A stretch of DNA of 64,000 bases, taken from assembly GCF_005796185.1 (NCBI RefSeq), contig NZ_VAHM01000018.1, positions 23,903 to 87,902 of the forward strand. The letters run 5' to 3'. The notes beneath the pieces are model-generated. The model was not told the origin of the DNA, did not search any database, and saw only the letters and a list, made by a program, of their open reading frames with translations. The position numbers and the translations under genes are program-made. Shown one piece after another: positions 34,319 through 42,482 of this stretch. Each line of letters opens with the position of its first letter. Positions within the stretch are counted from its first letter, which is position 1. This DNA is from Pseudarthrobacter sp. NamB4 (GTDB lineage Bacteria; Actinomycetota; Actinomycetes; Actinomycetales; Micrococcaceae).

Positions 34319-34797
34319 ACGTGGATGAGACGAACCTTCCGGGCCTTGGCCGGCGGAAGGACTTTATGACGGCTTCGGGCCGCCGGATCGGCGTCGTGGA
34401 GCTGCGGGAGGGCCAGACGGAACTTATCGTGTCCACCTGGGATGATCCCGATACCTGCCAGGCTTCCATCCCGCTGACGGCGGAAGAGGCGGCAACGCTG
34501 GGCAACCTGCTGGGCGGACAGCACCTGGCCATGAAACTGTCGGAGGAGCACAAAGATGTTCCCGGCATCGTCACCCGGCAATTTTCCATCACGCCGGACT
34601 CCCCGTTCCAGAACCAGCCCATGGGAAAGGCCTGCATCCGCACCCGCTGCGGCGTTTCCATCGTGGCGATCATGCGTGAAGGTGAGGTGCTGCCATCGCC
34701 GGGGCCCGACGTCGTCCTTCACACCGGTGATCTGCTGATAGCTGTCGGTACCCAGGAAGGTCTCGATACGGCGGCCGATATCCTTCGTAACGGATAA
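34315..34797 (+). CDS. Cation:proton antiporter regulatory subunit (TrkA-C domain, KhtT-like)
   Basis: 160 residues. The C-terminal half is a TrkA-C/RCK-C domain (GVSIVAIMREGEVLPSPGPD, then LHTGDLLIAVGTQEGLD) that binds nucleotide ligands in KhtT and KtrA. The N-terminal half has the helical RRIGVVELREGQTELIVSTW region of KhtT-type subunits. It is soluble and should gate the membrane antiporter encoded 5 bases downstream. Its ATG overlaps the LacI stop, so it is coupled to the sugar operon, which is unexpected. Confidence 0.86.
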   Translation: MNVDETNLPGLGRRKDFMTASGRRIGVVELREGQTELIVSTWDDPDTCQASIPLTAEEAATLGNLLGGQHLAMKLSEEHKDVPGIVTRQFSITPDSPFQNQPMGKACIRTRCGVSIVAIMREGEVLPSPGPDVVLHTGDLLIAVGTQEGLDTAADILRNG

Positions 34798-34802
34798 GCG
34801 CA

Positions 34803-35984
34803 ATGGACCCGTTGGCCCTGACCCTCATTGAACTGGGGGCCGTTGTGTTCTGCCTCGGCCTGTTGGCCAGGCTGGCCGGACGGATCGGAATGTCGCCAAT
34901 CCCGCTGTACCTTCTCGGCGGGCTCGCCTTTGGGGCCGGCGGGATTATCAAGCTCGAGGGTATGCACGAGTTTGCGCATCTTTCCGGGGAAATCGGCGTT
35001 ATCCTGCTGCTGCTTATGCTCGGTTTGGAATATACGGCCGCAGAGCTCTTCACCGGATTGAGGAGATCCTGGCAGGCCGGCGTGCTTGACCTGGTCCTTA
35101 ACTTCCTGCCGGGCGCGGCTCTTGCCTACCTGCTGGGCTGGGGCGGGGTAGGAGCCATGGTGCTGGGCGGGGTCACCTACATCTCCTCGTCAGGAATCGC
35201 AGCAAAGGTCATCACGGACCTGGGCCGCATCGGCAACCGGGAAACCCCGGTGGTGCTGTCCATCCTGGTTTTTGAGGACCTGGCCATGGCCGTCTATCTT
35301 CCGGTCCTCACCACCATCCTTGCCGGGGTCAGCTTCCTCGGCGGCCTTACCACCGTCGGCATCGCGCTGGCCGTCGTCAGCCTGGTGCTGATGGTGGCAC
35401 TGCGCCACGGGCACCAGGTGTCCAAGGCTGTCCATAGCGAAAACTCCGAAGTGTTCCTGCTGAACCTGCTGGGTGCCGCGCTGCTGGTGGCCGGCCTGGC
35501 CTCAGCCATGCAGGTTTCCGCGGCAGTGGGCGCCTTCATGCTCGGGATCGCAATCTCAGGCGCGACGGCACACAACGCCACCCGCATCCTTGAACCGCTG
35601 CGCGACCTCTTCGCCGCCATCTTCTTTGTGGCGTTCGGGCTCAATACCGATCCCTCATCCATTCCTCCGGTGCTCGGCTGGGCCCTGGTGCTGGCGGTCA
35701 TCACCGCCGCCACCAAGATGGCCACCGGGATCTGGGCAGCGAAACGCGTGGGCATTGCCAGGCCGGGCCGGTTCCGTGCGGGGGCTACTTTGATTGCCCG
35801 CGGCGAGTTCTCGATCGTGATCGCCGGGCTGGCAGTGGCGTCCGGAGCGATACCCGGCGAACTCGCTGCCCTTGCCACCGCCTATGTGCTGCTCCTGGCC
35901 GTCACAGGCCCGCTCGCGGCACGCTATGCGGAGCCGCTGGCCAAGGCCGTGCTGCCGGCTCCGAAGGTGGCTGCGAAGGCCTGA
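34803..35984 (+). CDS. CPA2-family K+(Na+)/H+ antiporter (KhtU/KefB-like)
   Basis: 393 residues, 12-13 helices. GEIGVILLLLMLGLEYTAAE is the family's conserved helix, and SSGIAAKVITDLGRIGNRE and VFEDLAMAVYLPVL carry the Asp-containing unwound helix region. A later LIARGEFSIVIAGLA is also conserved. There is no C-terminal RCK domain, consistent with a separate regulatory subunit upstream. It would export K+ or Na+ against protons. Confidence 0.9.
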   Translation: MDPLALTLIELGAVVFCLGLLARLAGRIGMSPIPLYLLGGLAFGAGGIIKLEGMHEFAHLSGEIGVILLLLMLGLEYTAAELFTGLRRSWQAGVLDLVLNFLPGAALAYLLGWGGVGAMVLGGVTYISSSGIAAKVITDLGRIGNRETPVVLSILVFEDLAMAVYLPVLTTILAGVSFLGGLTTVGIALAVVSLVLMVALRHGHQVSKAVHSENSEVFLLNLLGAALLVAGLASAMQVSAAVGAFMLGIAISGATAHNATRILEPLRDLFAAIFFVAFGLNTDPSSIPPVLGWALVLAVITAATKMATGIWAAKRVGIARPGRFRAGATLIARGEFSIVIAGLAVASGAIPGELAALATAYVLLLAVTGPLAARYAEPLAKAVLPAPKVAAKA

Positions 35985-36044
35985 CCACGCAGGGGCGCTT
36001 CGGCTGTCCGCTGCCCGTTCGCCGACTGCGGAAGTCCTCCGGGG

Positions 36045-36620
36045 TCAGATACCTGTGCGGTGGAAGTTCAGGTGGCTGCGGCTGGCGGTAGGCCCGCGCT
36101 GGCCCTGGTACCGGTTGCCGTATTCGCCTGAGCCGTAGGGGTACTCCGCAGACGAGGAAAGCCGGAAGAAGCACAGCTGGCCGATCTTCATGCCGGGCCA
36201 CAGCTTGATGGGCAGCGTGGCCATGTTGGACAGCTCCAGTGTGACGTGGCCTGAGAAGCCGGGGTCAATGAACCCGGCAGTGGAGTGGGTCAGCAGTCCC
36301 AGCCTTCCCAGGGACGACTTCCCCTCCAGGCGGGCTGCGATGTCATCAGGCAGCGTGACGGTTTCAAAGGTGGAACCGAGGACAAACTCGCCCGGATGCA
36401 GGATGAAGGGCTCATCCTGCTCCACTTCAACGAGGCGGGTCAGCTCCGGCTGCTCCTCTGCCGGATCAATGTGTGCGTACTTGTGGTTGTCGAACAGGCG
36501 GAAAAACTTGTCGATCCGGACATCCACCGACGACGGCTGGACCATCGCGGGATCGTACGGCTCGAGCACGATCCGCTGGGAGTCTATTTCGGAACGAATA
36601 TCGCGGTCAGAGATCAGCAC
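36045..36620 (-). CDS. dcd: dCTP deaminase
   Basis: 191 residues, trimeric dUTPase-like fold. The conserved block [20 protein letters not shown], followed by [11 protein letters not shown], holds the catalytic glutamate and the substrate loop. N-terminal [23 protein letters not shown] is standard. It converts dCTP to dUTP; some actinobacterial forms also hydrolyse to dUMP, which cannot be decided by eye. Single gene, divergent from the secreted CAP protein. Confidence 0.95.
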   Translation of the reverse strand: MLISDRDIRSEIDSQRIVLEPYDPAMVQPSSVDVRIDKFFRLFDNHKYAHIDPAEEQPELTRLVEVEQDEPFILHPGEFVLGSTFETVTLPDDIAARLEGKSSLGRLGLLTHSTAGFIDPGFSGHVTLELSNMATLPIKLWPGMKIGQLCFFRLSSSAEYPYGSGEYGNRYQGQRGPTASRSHLNFHRTGI

Positions 36621-36748
36621 CGTCCCAAATTACCGTATCGGTTATCCACAGCCGCATTCTTTCGTTGTTGCTGGTGCCCAGTGGGGCTAGTGTTGCTTCA
36701 GTGATTCAGGCGCCGGATGGTCTCCCGGATGGCCCAACAGAGCTGGGG

Positions 36749-38515
36749 ATGTTTGTGAACAAAAAGGTCGTGCCCTCTTTCATTGGCGTGCTCTGTGCAT
36801 TGGCCCTGGCCTCCTCCGGGGGCACGGCTCCCCTGCCCCCTGCCGGAAGCGGGCTTGCCACGGCTTCCGGCGCCAGCAGCGTTGCCTTGGCTCCTTCCGT
36901 TGTCCATGACGACGGCGAATCCTCCTCCGGGGCAGGCGCCACCGGACCCCTGCTCACCCCCGCCGTGGAACCGGATATCCGCCCGGCCTCACCTACGGTG
37001 CCCTTGGCGACCGCTGCTGGGCCCGAAACGGCACCGGAACCGGCCACCCTTGAGGCTCCTGGCGCCGGCGCAACCACCAACGCCGCCGGGGCAACGGCAC
37101 CAGCGGCGCCTACCACCGCCCCCGAAGCCGAGCTGGCAGAAACAGGACCCGAGGTCCCCTCCATTCCGCCGCTGTGGGCCCCGGACGAGGAACTGGTTTC
37201 CCCCTCTACCTCCCGGCAATCCGTTCCGGAGTCTGCAACTGCCGTTCCCGCCCCGGAGGCGCTGGTTCCGCTTAATAATGCGACCGCCGTCCTTACCGTA
37301 TTCAACAAGATCAACGAATACCGGGTGTCTAGGGGCCTGAACCCGGTCAAATACAACAGCACCGTGGCGGGGCTGGCGCAGGAATGGTCGGACAGCATCG
37401 CCTCCCGCGAGGTGATAGAGCACCGCGCCAGTTTCTGGACCGATCCGCGCGCCCTGAGCCCCAACAACGGCGCCGGCGAAGTCATCGCCATCCGCACCGA
37501 CCGGGATGCGGCGCTGCTGGTGGAATGGTGGAAGGGCTCTCCCGGCCACAACGCCATGCTGCTCGATCCCCGCTTCAACGTGATGGGCGCCGGGATCAGC
37601 TATACGGACAGGACGTACCAGATCTGGGGTGTGGTCAACTTCTTCGGCTATACCGCCCTTCCTGCAGGCACGACGGATTCCCCCGGCGGCAGCGCTCCCA
37701 GCACCGCCTTCCCGCCACCGGCCCCCACCATGTGCGATGCCCCCGTGCGTCACATGCCGCCCACGCTTGACCTCTCGGCCGCAGCCATCAAGGGGCCAGG
37801 TGACCTGGTGACGGTGGACTCCACCGGGCAGCTCCTCGGCAGGGCGGCCACAGGGGCGCGCACTTTTGGTGCGGCCAGGGTGATCGGGTCGGGCTTCGCC
37901 GGCGCTAAGGAAGTCCTCACCACGGACTGGGACCGTGATGGCGCCTACGATCTCCTGACGCAGTGGACCAACGGCTCCCTTACCCTGCACCGGGGCATAG
38001 CCGGCGGAGGTTTCCAGGCGCCAGTGACGCTCGGCAACGGTGGGTGGGAAACGCTGACCCTGGCAGTGGGGGGCTGGTGCGCCAACAACAGGATGCCCCA
38101 GCTCCTGGCGCTGGACGGCGCCGGGAACCTCTACCTGTACCCCAACAAGGGCACGGGCGACTTGTCCGCCCGCACGTTTGTGGGCTCCGTAGGGACTGCC
38201 CGGAAGCTGTCCATGGTGGATTACGATGCCGACGGCTTCCAAGACGTCCTGGCCCTCCGGGCTGACGGCTCAGTCCAGCTCTACCGCGGCTGGGGAACCA
38301 CAGCCCTGCGCGCAGAGGCAAGGCCCACAGTGGCCACCGGATGGGGAGACGTCACCGGCATCAGGGCGCTGCGGGATGTTACGGGGCTGAACTCCACCGG
38401 GCTGGGGCTTCGGCGGGCCTCGGACGTGGTCCAGTACTGGGACCTGTCCTCAGGAAGCCTCGCCTCGGCGTCGAACATTGCGGGTCCCTGGGCGGGCCAG
38501 CGCCTGGCGCAGTAG
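36749..38515 (+). CDS. Secreted CAP/SCP-domain protein with FG-GAP repeats
   Basis: 588 residues from ATG 36749; GTG 36755 is possible, and the longer frame overlaps dcd and is rejected. Signal peptide about residues 1-30 (KKVVPSFIGVLCALALASSG). Residues 35-160 are an Ala/Pro/Thr/Glu-rich linker of low complexity. About 170-305 is a CAP/SCP domain: INEYRVSRGLNPVKYNS, then WSDSIASREVIEHRAS, NNGAGEVIAI, and WWKGSPGHNAMLLDPRFNVM, with His and Glu in the usual places. The C-terminal 250 residues contain FG-GAP/VCBS-like units (TDWDRDGAYDLLTQWTNGS, VDYDADGFQDVLALRADGS) that form a beta-propeller and bind Ca2+. Probably cell-surface or extracellular; the ligand is unknown. Confidence 0.85.
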   Translation: MFVNKKVVPSFIGVLCALALASSGGTAPLPPAGSGLATASGASSVALAPSVVHDDGESSSGAGATGPLLTPAVEPDIRPASPTVPLATAAGPETAPEPATLEAPGAGATTNAAGATAPAAPTTAPEAELAETGPEVPSIPPLWAPDEELVSPSTSRQSVPESATAVPAPEALVPLNNATAVLTVFNKINEYRVSRGLNPVKYNSTVAGLAQEWSDSIASREVIEHRASFWTDPRALSPNNGAGEVIAIRTDRDAALLVEWWKGSPGHNAMLLDPRFNVMGAGISYTDRTYQIWGVVNFFGYTALPAGTTDSPGGSAPSTAFPPPAPTMCDAPVRHMPPTLDLSAAAIKGPGDLVTVDSTGQLLGRAATGARTFGAARVIGSGFAGAKEVLTTDWDRDGAYDLLTQWTNGSLTLHRGIAGGGFQAPVTLGNGGWETLTLAVGGWCANNRMPQLLALDGAGNLYLYPNKGTGDLSARTFVGSVGTARKLSMVDYDADGFQDVLALRADGSVQLYRGWGTTALRAEARPTVATGWGDVTGIRALRDVTGLNSTGLGLRRASDVVQYWDLSSGSLASASNIAGPWAGQRLAQ

Positions 38516-38602
38516 GGCTTGCCCATTAAAGGCTGGAGCGGCAAGGCGGGAACAGCGGGGACGGGTCAGTGAGGCCGGAACAGCAAGCTGGCCAGCTGGC
38601 AG

Positions 38603-39082
38603 CTAAATCGCCGGCTGGAGCTCTAAGACGTCCTTGAGGCGCTCCAGCTCGGCTACGTCAGAGCTGACGCTCCGCTGCAGCATCCTGTTCAGGAAGCCCA
38701 GCCGGTTCAGAAAGCCGAGCTTGTCAACGAAGCCAAGCGGCCCCTCCGGGCGGGCTTCCAGGGCAAACCGGACCCGGGTCCCCGAGGCCTCGGTGCTCAG
38801 ATAGTAGCCGCCCGTCCGGTGTGCGGGGCCAGAGACGACCGTGAACTGGATTTCCGCACCGGGCCGCGCCTGGGTAATTTCCAGTTCTGCCGGGATGCTG
38901 AGCCCCGAGCGCCCTGCCACCATCTTCCGGTAAACCGCGCCCTTGGATGCCGCGGCTCCCTGCACCAGCTTGACGCTGCGGACGCTGTCGCGCCATAGCG
39001 GAAGGTTTGCCGCATCCAGCAGGTACAGATACACAGCCATGGCGTCCCGCCGGATGAGGACCTCGTGCTCTGCGAATGCCAT
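38603..39082 (-). CDS. SRPBCC-family (START-like) protein
   Basis: 159 residues from ATG 39082; a longer frame to 39127 would overlap the upstream RNA-like element and is less likely. The fold is a helix-grip polyketide-cyclase/START-like domain (AEHEVLIRRDAMAVYLYLLD at the N-terminus, EGPLGFVDKLGFLNRL near the end). A C-terminal coiled helix (VAELERLKDVLEL) may oligomerise. Substrate unknown. It is preceded by a degenerate TPP-riboswitch-like sequence, which is odd for this family. Confidence 0.78.
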   Translation of the reverse strand: MAFAEHEVLIRRDAMAVYLYLLDAANLPLWRDSVRSVKLVQGAAASKGAVYRKMVAGRSGLSIPAELEITQARPGAEIQFTVVSGPAHRTGGYYLSTEASGTRVRFALEARPEGPLGFVDKLGFLNRLGFLNRMLQRSVSSDVAELERLKDVLELQPAI

Positions 39083-39107
39083 CGGAATCTTTCTGTGGTT
39101 GACGTGG

Positions 39108-39182
39108 GCCTGCCGCGGCAGCTGCATCCCCCCGGCACCACAGCTACCCGGATCAGGTTAGCCAGCGCTCCGCACGCCCACC
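39108..39182 (-). promoter_or_regulatory. Degenerate TPP-riboswitch-like element
   Basis: The minus strand shares CCGGATCAGGTT (plus-strand spelling) with the real THI element at 17937-17948. Flanking blocks TCCGCAC and GCCCACCT occur in the same order. The CTGAGA block, indispensable for TPP binding, is missing, as though about 8 bases had been deleted. The element is closed by GTGGGC/GCCCAC and contains a perfect CTGCCGCGGCAG palindrome. Either a decayed riboswitch or a diverged class. Confidence 0.5.
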
Positions 39183-39322
39183 TAGCCACAGCCGGGGACG
39201 TTATTGAAGAGTTACTGCATGACGCGCCGGCCGCAGTGACACGGAGCGGCTGAAGGGGTGGTGGGCAAACCGGGCAGACTTCTGCGCTAAGCTATGTTCT
39301 GCCCCTCCACAAGGGGGGCGCT

Positions 39323-39396
39323 GCGGCTGTAGCTCAATGGTAGAGCGCTAGCTTCCCAAGCTTGATACGCGGGTTCGATTCCCGTCAGCCGCTCCA
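39323..39396 (+). tRNA. tRNA-Gly (anticodon CCC)
   Basis: Cloverleaf reads directly. The acceptor GCGGCTG pairs with CAGCCGC, the D-arm is GCTC-AATGGTA-GAGC, the anticodon loop is TTCCCAA with anticodon CCC, and the T-arm is GGGTTCGATTCCC. CCA is encoded. The anticodon stem has one T-T mismatch. It reads glycine codon GGG. It stands alone between the SRPBCC gene and the frameshifted MFS gene. Confidence 0.96.
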
Positions 39397-39416
39397 CGCC
39401 TGCTGTTCCTCGGAGG

Positions 39417-40900
39417 CTAGGCAGCAACCCGGCGGATGATCTGCACCGGTTGCCTGCGGTCCTTGAGGTTTACCTTCAGCAGCAGCGAGCCCTTCCGTGC
39501 GAGGATCACCGCCACCGTCAAAGCCGCCAGGGCCGGCACCCCGCCGGACACCAGCAGGGCCAGATGGGGGTGGCGTGCTCGGCGATCCAGCCCAGCATGG
39601 GCCCGCCGATGGCCTGGCCGCCGATCAACACCATGGTGTAGAGGCTCATCACCCTGCCCCTGATGCCCATATTGGTGCTCACCTGGACCAGCTGGTTGGA
39701 CCCGGTGAGGAACATCAGGCACCAGAAGCCGGACAGCACCATCACCGCGCCGAACACCGGCATCGACGGCGCCAGGGCCGCAAGGCACAGCATGGCACCG
39801 TACATTCCTGCGCAGAACACCACCGAGCGCAGCCGCAGCTGCCTGCGCCGGGTGGACGCGACTGCACCTGTCAGTGCGCCAAGCGCCACCAGGGCGTTCA
39901 GGAGCCCGTAGCCGCCGGCGCCCGCCTCGAACACATGGTCGGCGAAGGCGGCGAGCACCACTGGCAGGCCCATGGCGAACACCGCGATGAAGCCGGCCAT
40001 AAGCCAGGGCCAATAGATGGTGGGCTTGCTGAGCGCGTACCGCAGGCCCTCACGGAGCATCCCCTTGCTCTTCGGTGCCGGTGCGCTGACAAACAGCTGG
40101 TCCTTCCGCAGGATGAGCAGCATGGCAACCGTGGAGCAGCAGGCGAAGGCGTTGCCGGCGAACGCCCATCCGGCCCCCACCGCAGTCAGCAGCCATCCAG
40201 CCAGGGCGGGACCGATCAGACCGCCGAGCTGGAAGGTGGTGGAATTGACGCTGATGGCGTTGCGGAGATAGGCAGGCCCCACCAGTTCGTGGACGAACAC
40301 CTGCCGGGTCGGCTGGTCAAGGACAGTCACCAGGCCAAGCACCAGTGCGATGACGTAGACATGCCACACTTCGACGACGCCGCTGAGCGCAAGGGCCGCG
40401 AGCGCCGCCGCCAGCACTGCGGCCATGCTTTGGCACAGGATCAGGATTTTCCGCTTGACGAACCGGTCGGCGATCATGCCACCCCAAGGGCCCAGCAGGA
40501 GGGACGGCAGGAACTGCAGCGCCACGGTGATTCCGACAGCGGCGACGGAACCTGACAGTTCCAACACCATCCAGTCCTGGGCGATCCGCTGCATCCAGAT
40601 CGCGATCACTGCGATGAAGTGCCCAATGGCGAAGATGCGGAAGTTGGGCACCTTGAGCGAGATGAAGGTGTGCTTCCACGGCAGCCGCTCGCTGACGACG
40701 GCGAGGGGCTGGGTTTGGGGGTGCTGGGCTGAAGGGTCTGGCTGGGCTGGAGCGCCCTGCGGTGACTGAGGGCTTTGCGGCGCTGAAGGGTCTTGTTGCG
40801 CTGAAGGGTCCTGCGGTGCTGGACGCCCTGGCGGCGCAGATCCTGCGGAGTCGATGACCGGCTGGGTAACGGTTGCCGATGAAGGCGGTGGAGGTGCCAC
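39417..40900 (-). pseudogene. MFS exporter (EntS/MFS_3 type), interrupted by a frameshift
   Basis: From GTG 40900 the frame gives 12-helix transporter sequence through residue about 445 (MLGWIAEHATP). It then loses homology and stops at 39518. The expected end, HLALLVSGGVPALAALTVAV and then ILARKGSLLLKVNLKDRRQP, continues in the next frame to a stop at 39417. The switch coincides with a run of five G at 39566-39570 (plus strand), where six would restore the frame. So either a real frameshift or a homopolymer error. The N-terminal 65 residues are a Pro/Gln/Ser low-complexity tail. FSDRFxxR-type motif A (IADRFVKRKI) is intact. Divergent from a LysR gene that probably controls it. Confidence 0.82.
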
Positions 40901-40992
40901 AGGTATGTCCTCACAGTGCGTGCGGTCCGGAATGCCCTTAACGCTAGGCTGGGCATCACGAATTATGGAGACGTATCGTCCCTATAACTCCT

Positions 40993-41007
40993 ATTGCAGA
41001 GTGCAAT
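40993..41007. promoter_or_regulatory. LysR-type box ATTGCA-GAG-TGCAAT
   Basis: Perfect 6-bp inverted repeat containing a T-N11-A pattern, the usual LysR recognition motif. It lies 36 bases upstream of the LysR start and 92 bases upstream of the divergent MFS start, the classical arrangement for a LysR regulator controlling itself and its neighbour. Confidence 0.72.
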
Positions 41008-41042
41008 GCCGCCGCGCCCGTCCCGATGCCTCCGGAGTCCCA

Positions 41043-41897
41043 ATGTTTGAACCAACCCAGTTGCGCTCCTTCCTTGCCGTTGCGGAAACACTCAGTTTCA
41101 CCAAAGCGGCAGAACGGCTTGGTCTGGCGCAGCCAACGGTTAGCCAGCATGTGCGCAAGCTGGAGGCGGCGGCCAAAAGGGTCCTGGTCAGCAGGGATAC
41201 CCGGGATGTGCGGCTGACCGACAACGGGGACGCGATGGCCGGTTTTGCCCGGAACATCCTGGCCGCCCACGACTCTGCGTCCCGCTACTTTTCGGGGTCT
41301 GCGATGCGCGGAAGGCTCCGGTTCGGCACGGCGGATGATTTGGCCATCACGGGTCTGCCCCGGATTCTGCGGGAATTTCGGCAGATCTACCCGCAGATCA
41401 ACCTGGAGCTGACGGTAGGCCAGAGCGACCAGCTGTACAGGAAGCTCGATGCAGGCCAGCTCGACCTGGTTTTCGTGAAGTGGGTCGCCGGCGCAAAGGA
41501 CGGGACGGTGGTCCAGCATGACTCGTTCTCCTGGGTTGGGCTGGAGCAAACCACCCTGGACCCGGGGGCTCCCGTCCCGCTGATCGCCTACCCGTCACCG
41601 AGCTTGAGCAGGAAGCTTGCCATTGATGCCCTTGAGTCCCATGGCAGGACCTGGCGAATCACCTGCACCACGCGGCAGATCAGCGGTGTGCTCGCGGCAG
41701 TCAGGGCGGGGATCGGCGTAGCGGTTATGCCGTCGTCGCTCGTTCCCGAGGACCTGAAGATCATCACCCGGCGCTTTGACCTGCCGGCGGTGGGCGATGT
41801 CGACTTCACCCTGATCCGCAATCCGCTGGCCAACGCAGAAGTCATTGATGCCCTGACGCAGTCCATTGTGGGCCGGACCATTAACCGCCCAGCATAA
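41043..41897 (+). CDS. LysR-family transcriptional regulator
   Basis: 284 residues from ATG 41043. The helix-turn-helix at residues 5-60 is clear: LRSFLAVAETLSFTKAAERL, then QPTVSQHVRKLE. The effector domain (about 90-280) has MRGRLRFGTADDLAITGLPR and the usual VRAGIGVAVMPSSLV. It is divergent from the damaged MFS exporter and shares a T-N11-A box with it. The inducer is unknown. The longer frame upstream covers the MFS promoter region and is rejected. Confidence 0.9.
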   Translation: MFEPTQLRSFLAVAETLSFTKAAERLGLAQPTVSQHVRKLEAAAKRVLVSRDTRDVRLTDNGDAMAGFARNILAAHDSASRYFSGSAMRGRLRFGTADDLAITGLPRILREFRQIYPQINLELTVGQSDQLYRKLDAGQLDLVFVKWVAGAKDGTVVQHDSFSWVGLEQTTLDPGAPVPLIAYPSPSLSRKLAIDALESHGRTWRITCTTRQISGVLAAVRAGIGVAVMPSSLVPEDLKIITRRFDLPAVGDVDFTLIRNPLANAEVIDALTQSIVGRTINRPA

Positions 41898-42055
41898 CGC
41901 CGGTATCAGTCCGTTGCGTGCAGCGACAAGCAGTTTTCCATTGATTGCGGAAGGTTGCATCACTTATGCTGATTTTCCCAGGGTCAAGCAGCTGGCCGTT
42001 CACCAACACGAGCGCGCTCCTGAATGCCAGGACCCCAGCTCGGGACAGGCAGCCA

Positions 42056-42373
42056 ATGACGACAGCCAAGAATTCCCACTACAGCCCGGCCCATTCCCGC
42101 GCACACACCACCGCGCGGCCGCTTGGCACCCGCAACGCCAAGCTCGGTGCAGGCATAGCCACCACCGATTCCGGATACATCGGCAAACCCACTTGCGACA
42201 GGTGCCGGACTGACGAATTCGTCTACCTCGAGTCCTACATCCCCCCCACCTACCGGCGTGACGGGTCGGTAGCCGCCCTGGGCGAAGTCGCCTATACCTG
42301 CACCCGCTGCGAGGATTTCTCGGCCCACAGCGTTCCGGTTACATGGACGCCGCCGGGGTGGTACCTCGGCTGA
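42056..42373 (+). CDS. Small protein with two CxxC motifs, 105 aa
   Basis: ATG 42056 (MTTAKNSHYSPAHSRAHTTA) is the likely start; the frame is open to 41945 without a better site. CDRCRTDEFVYLES and YTCTRCEDF give two CxxC pairs, a zinc-ribbon arrangement. SGYIGKPTCDRC precedes them. No known domain assigned. It ends before a strong bidirectional terminator shared with putA. Confidence 0.65.
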   Translation: MTTAKNSHYSPAHSRAHTTARPLGTRNAKLGAGIATTDSGYIGKPTCDRCRTDEFVYLESYIPPTYRRDGSVAALGEVAYTCTRCEDFSAHSVPVTWTPPGWYLG

Positions 42374-42418
42374 TCTCCGCAGGTCTCATTCCGCGCAGCC
42401 AGCGTGGACCCTGACAAC

Positions 42419-42460
42419 AGAAGGCCGGGCCCTCACCGAAAGGTGACGGCCCGGCCTTCT
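42419..42460. terminator. Bidirectional terminator with GAAA tetraloop
   Basis: Arms 42419-42437 and 42442-42460 pair over 18 of 19 positions (one C-C mismatch) around the tetraloop GAAA. It sits between the convergent stops of the small zinc-ribbon gene and putA, and can end both. Confidence 0.88.
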
Positions 42461-42482
42461 GCTGTGGTGTCCGGGGACTGGA

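Noticed and set aside
36473..36748. Longer N-terminus for the CAP/FG-GAP protein
   Set aside because: The extension overlaps dcd on the other strand and lacks a signal-peptide character; the signal peptide begins at 36749.
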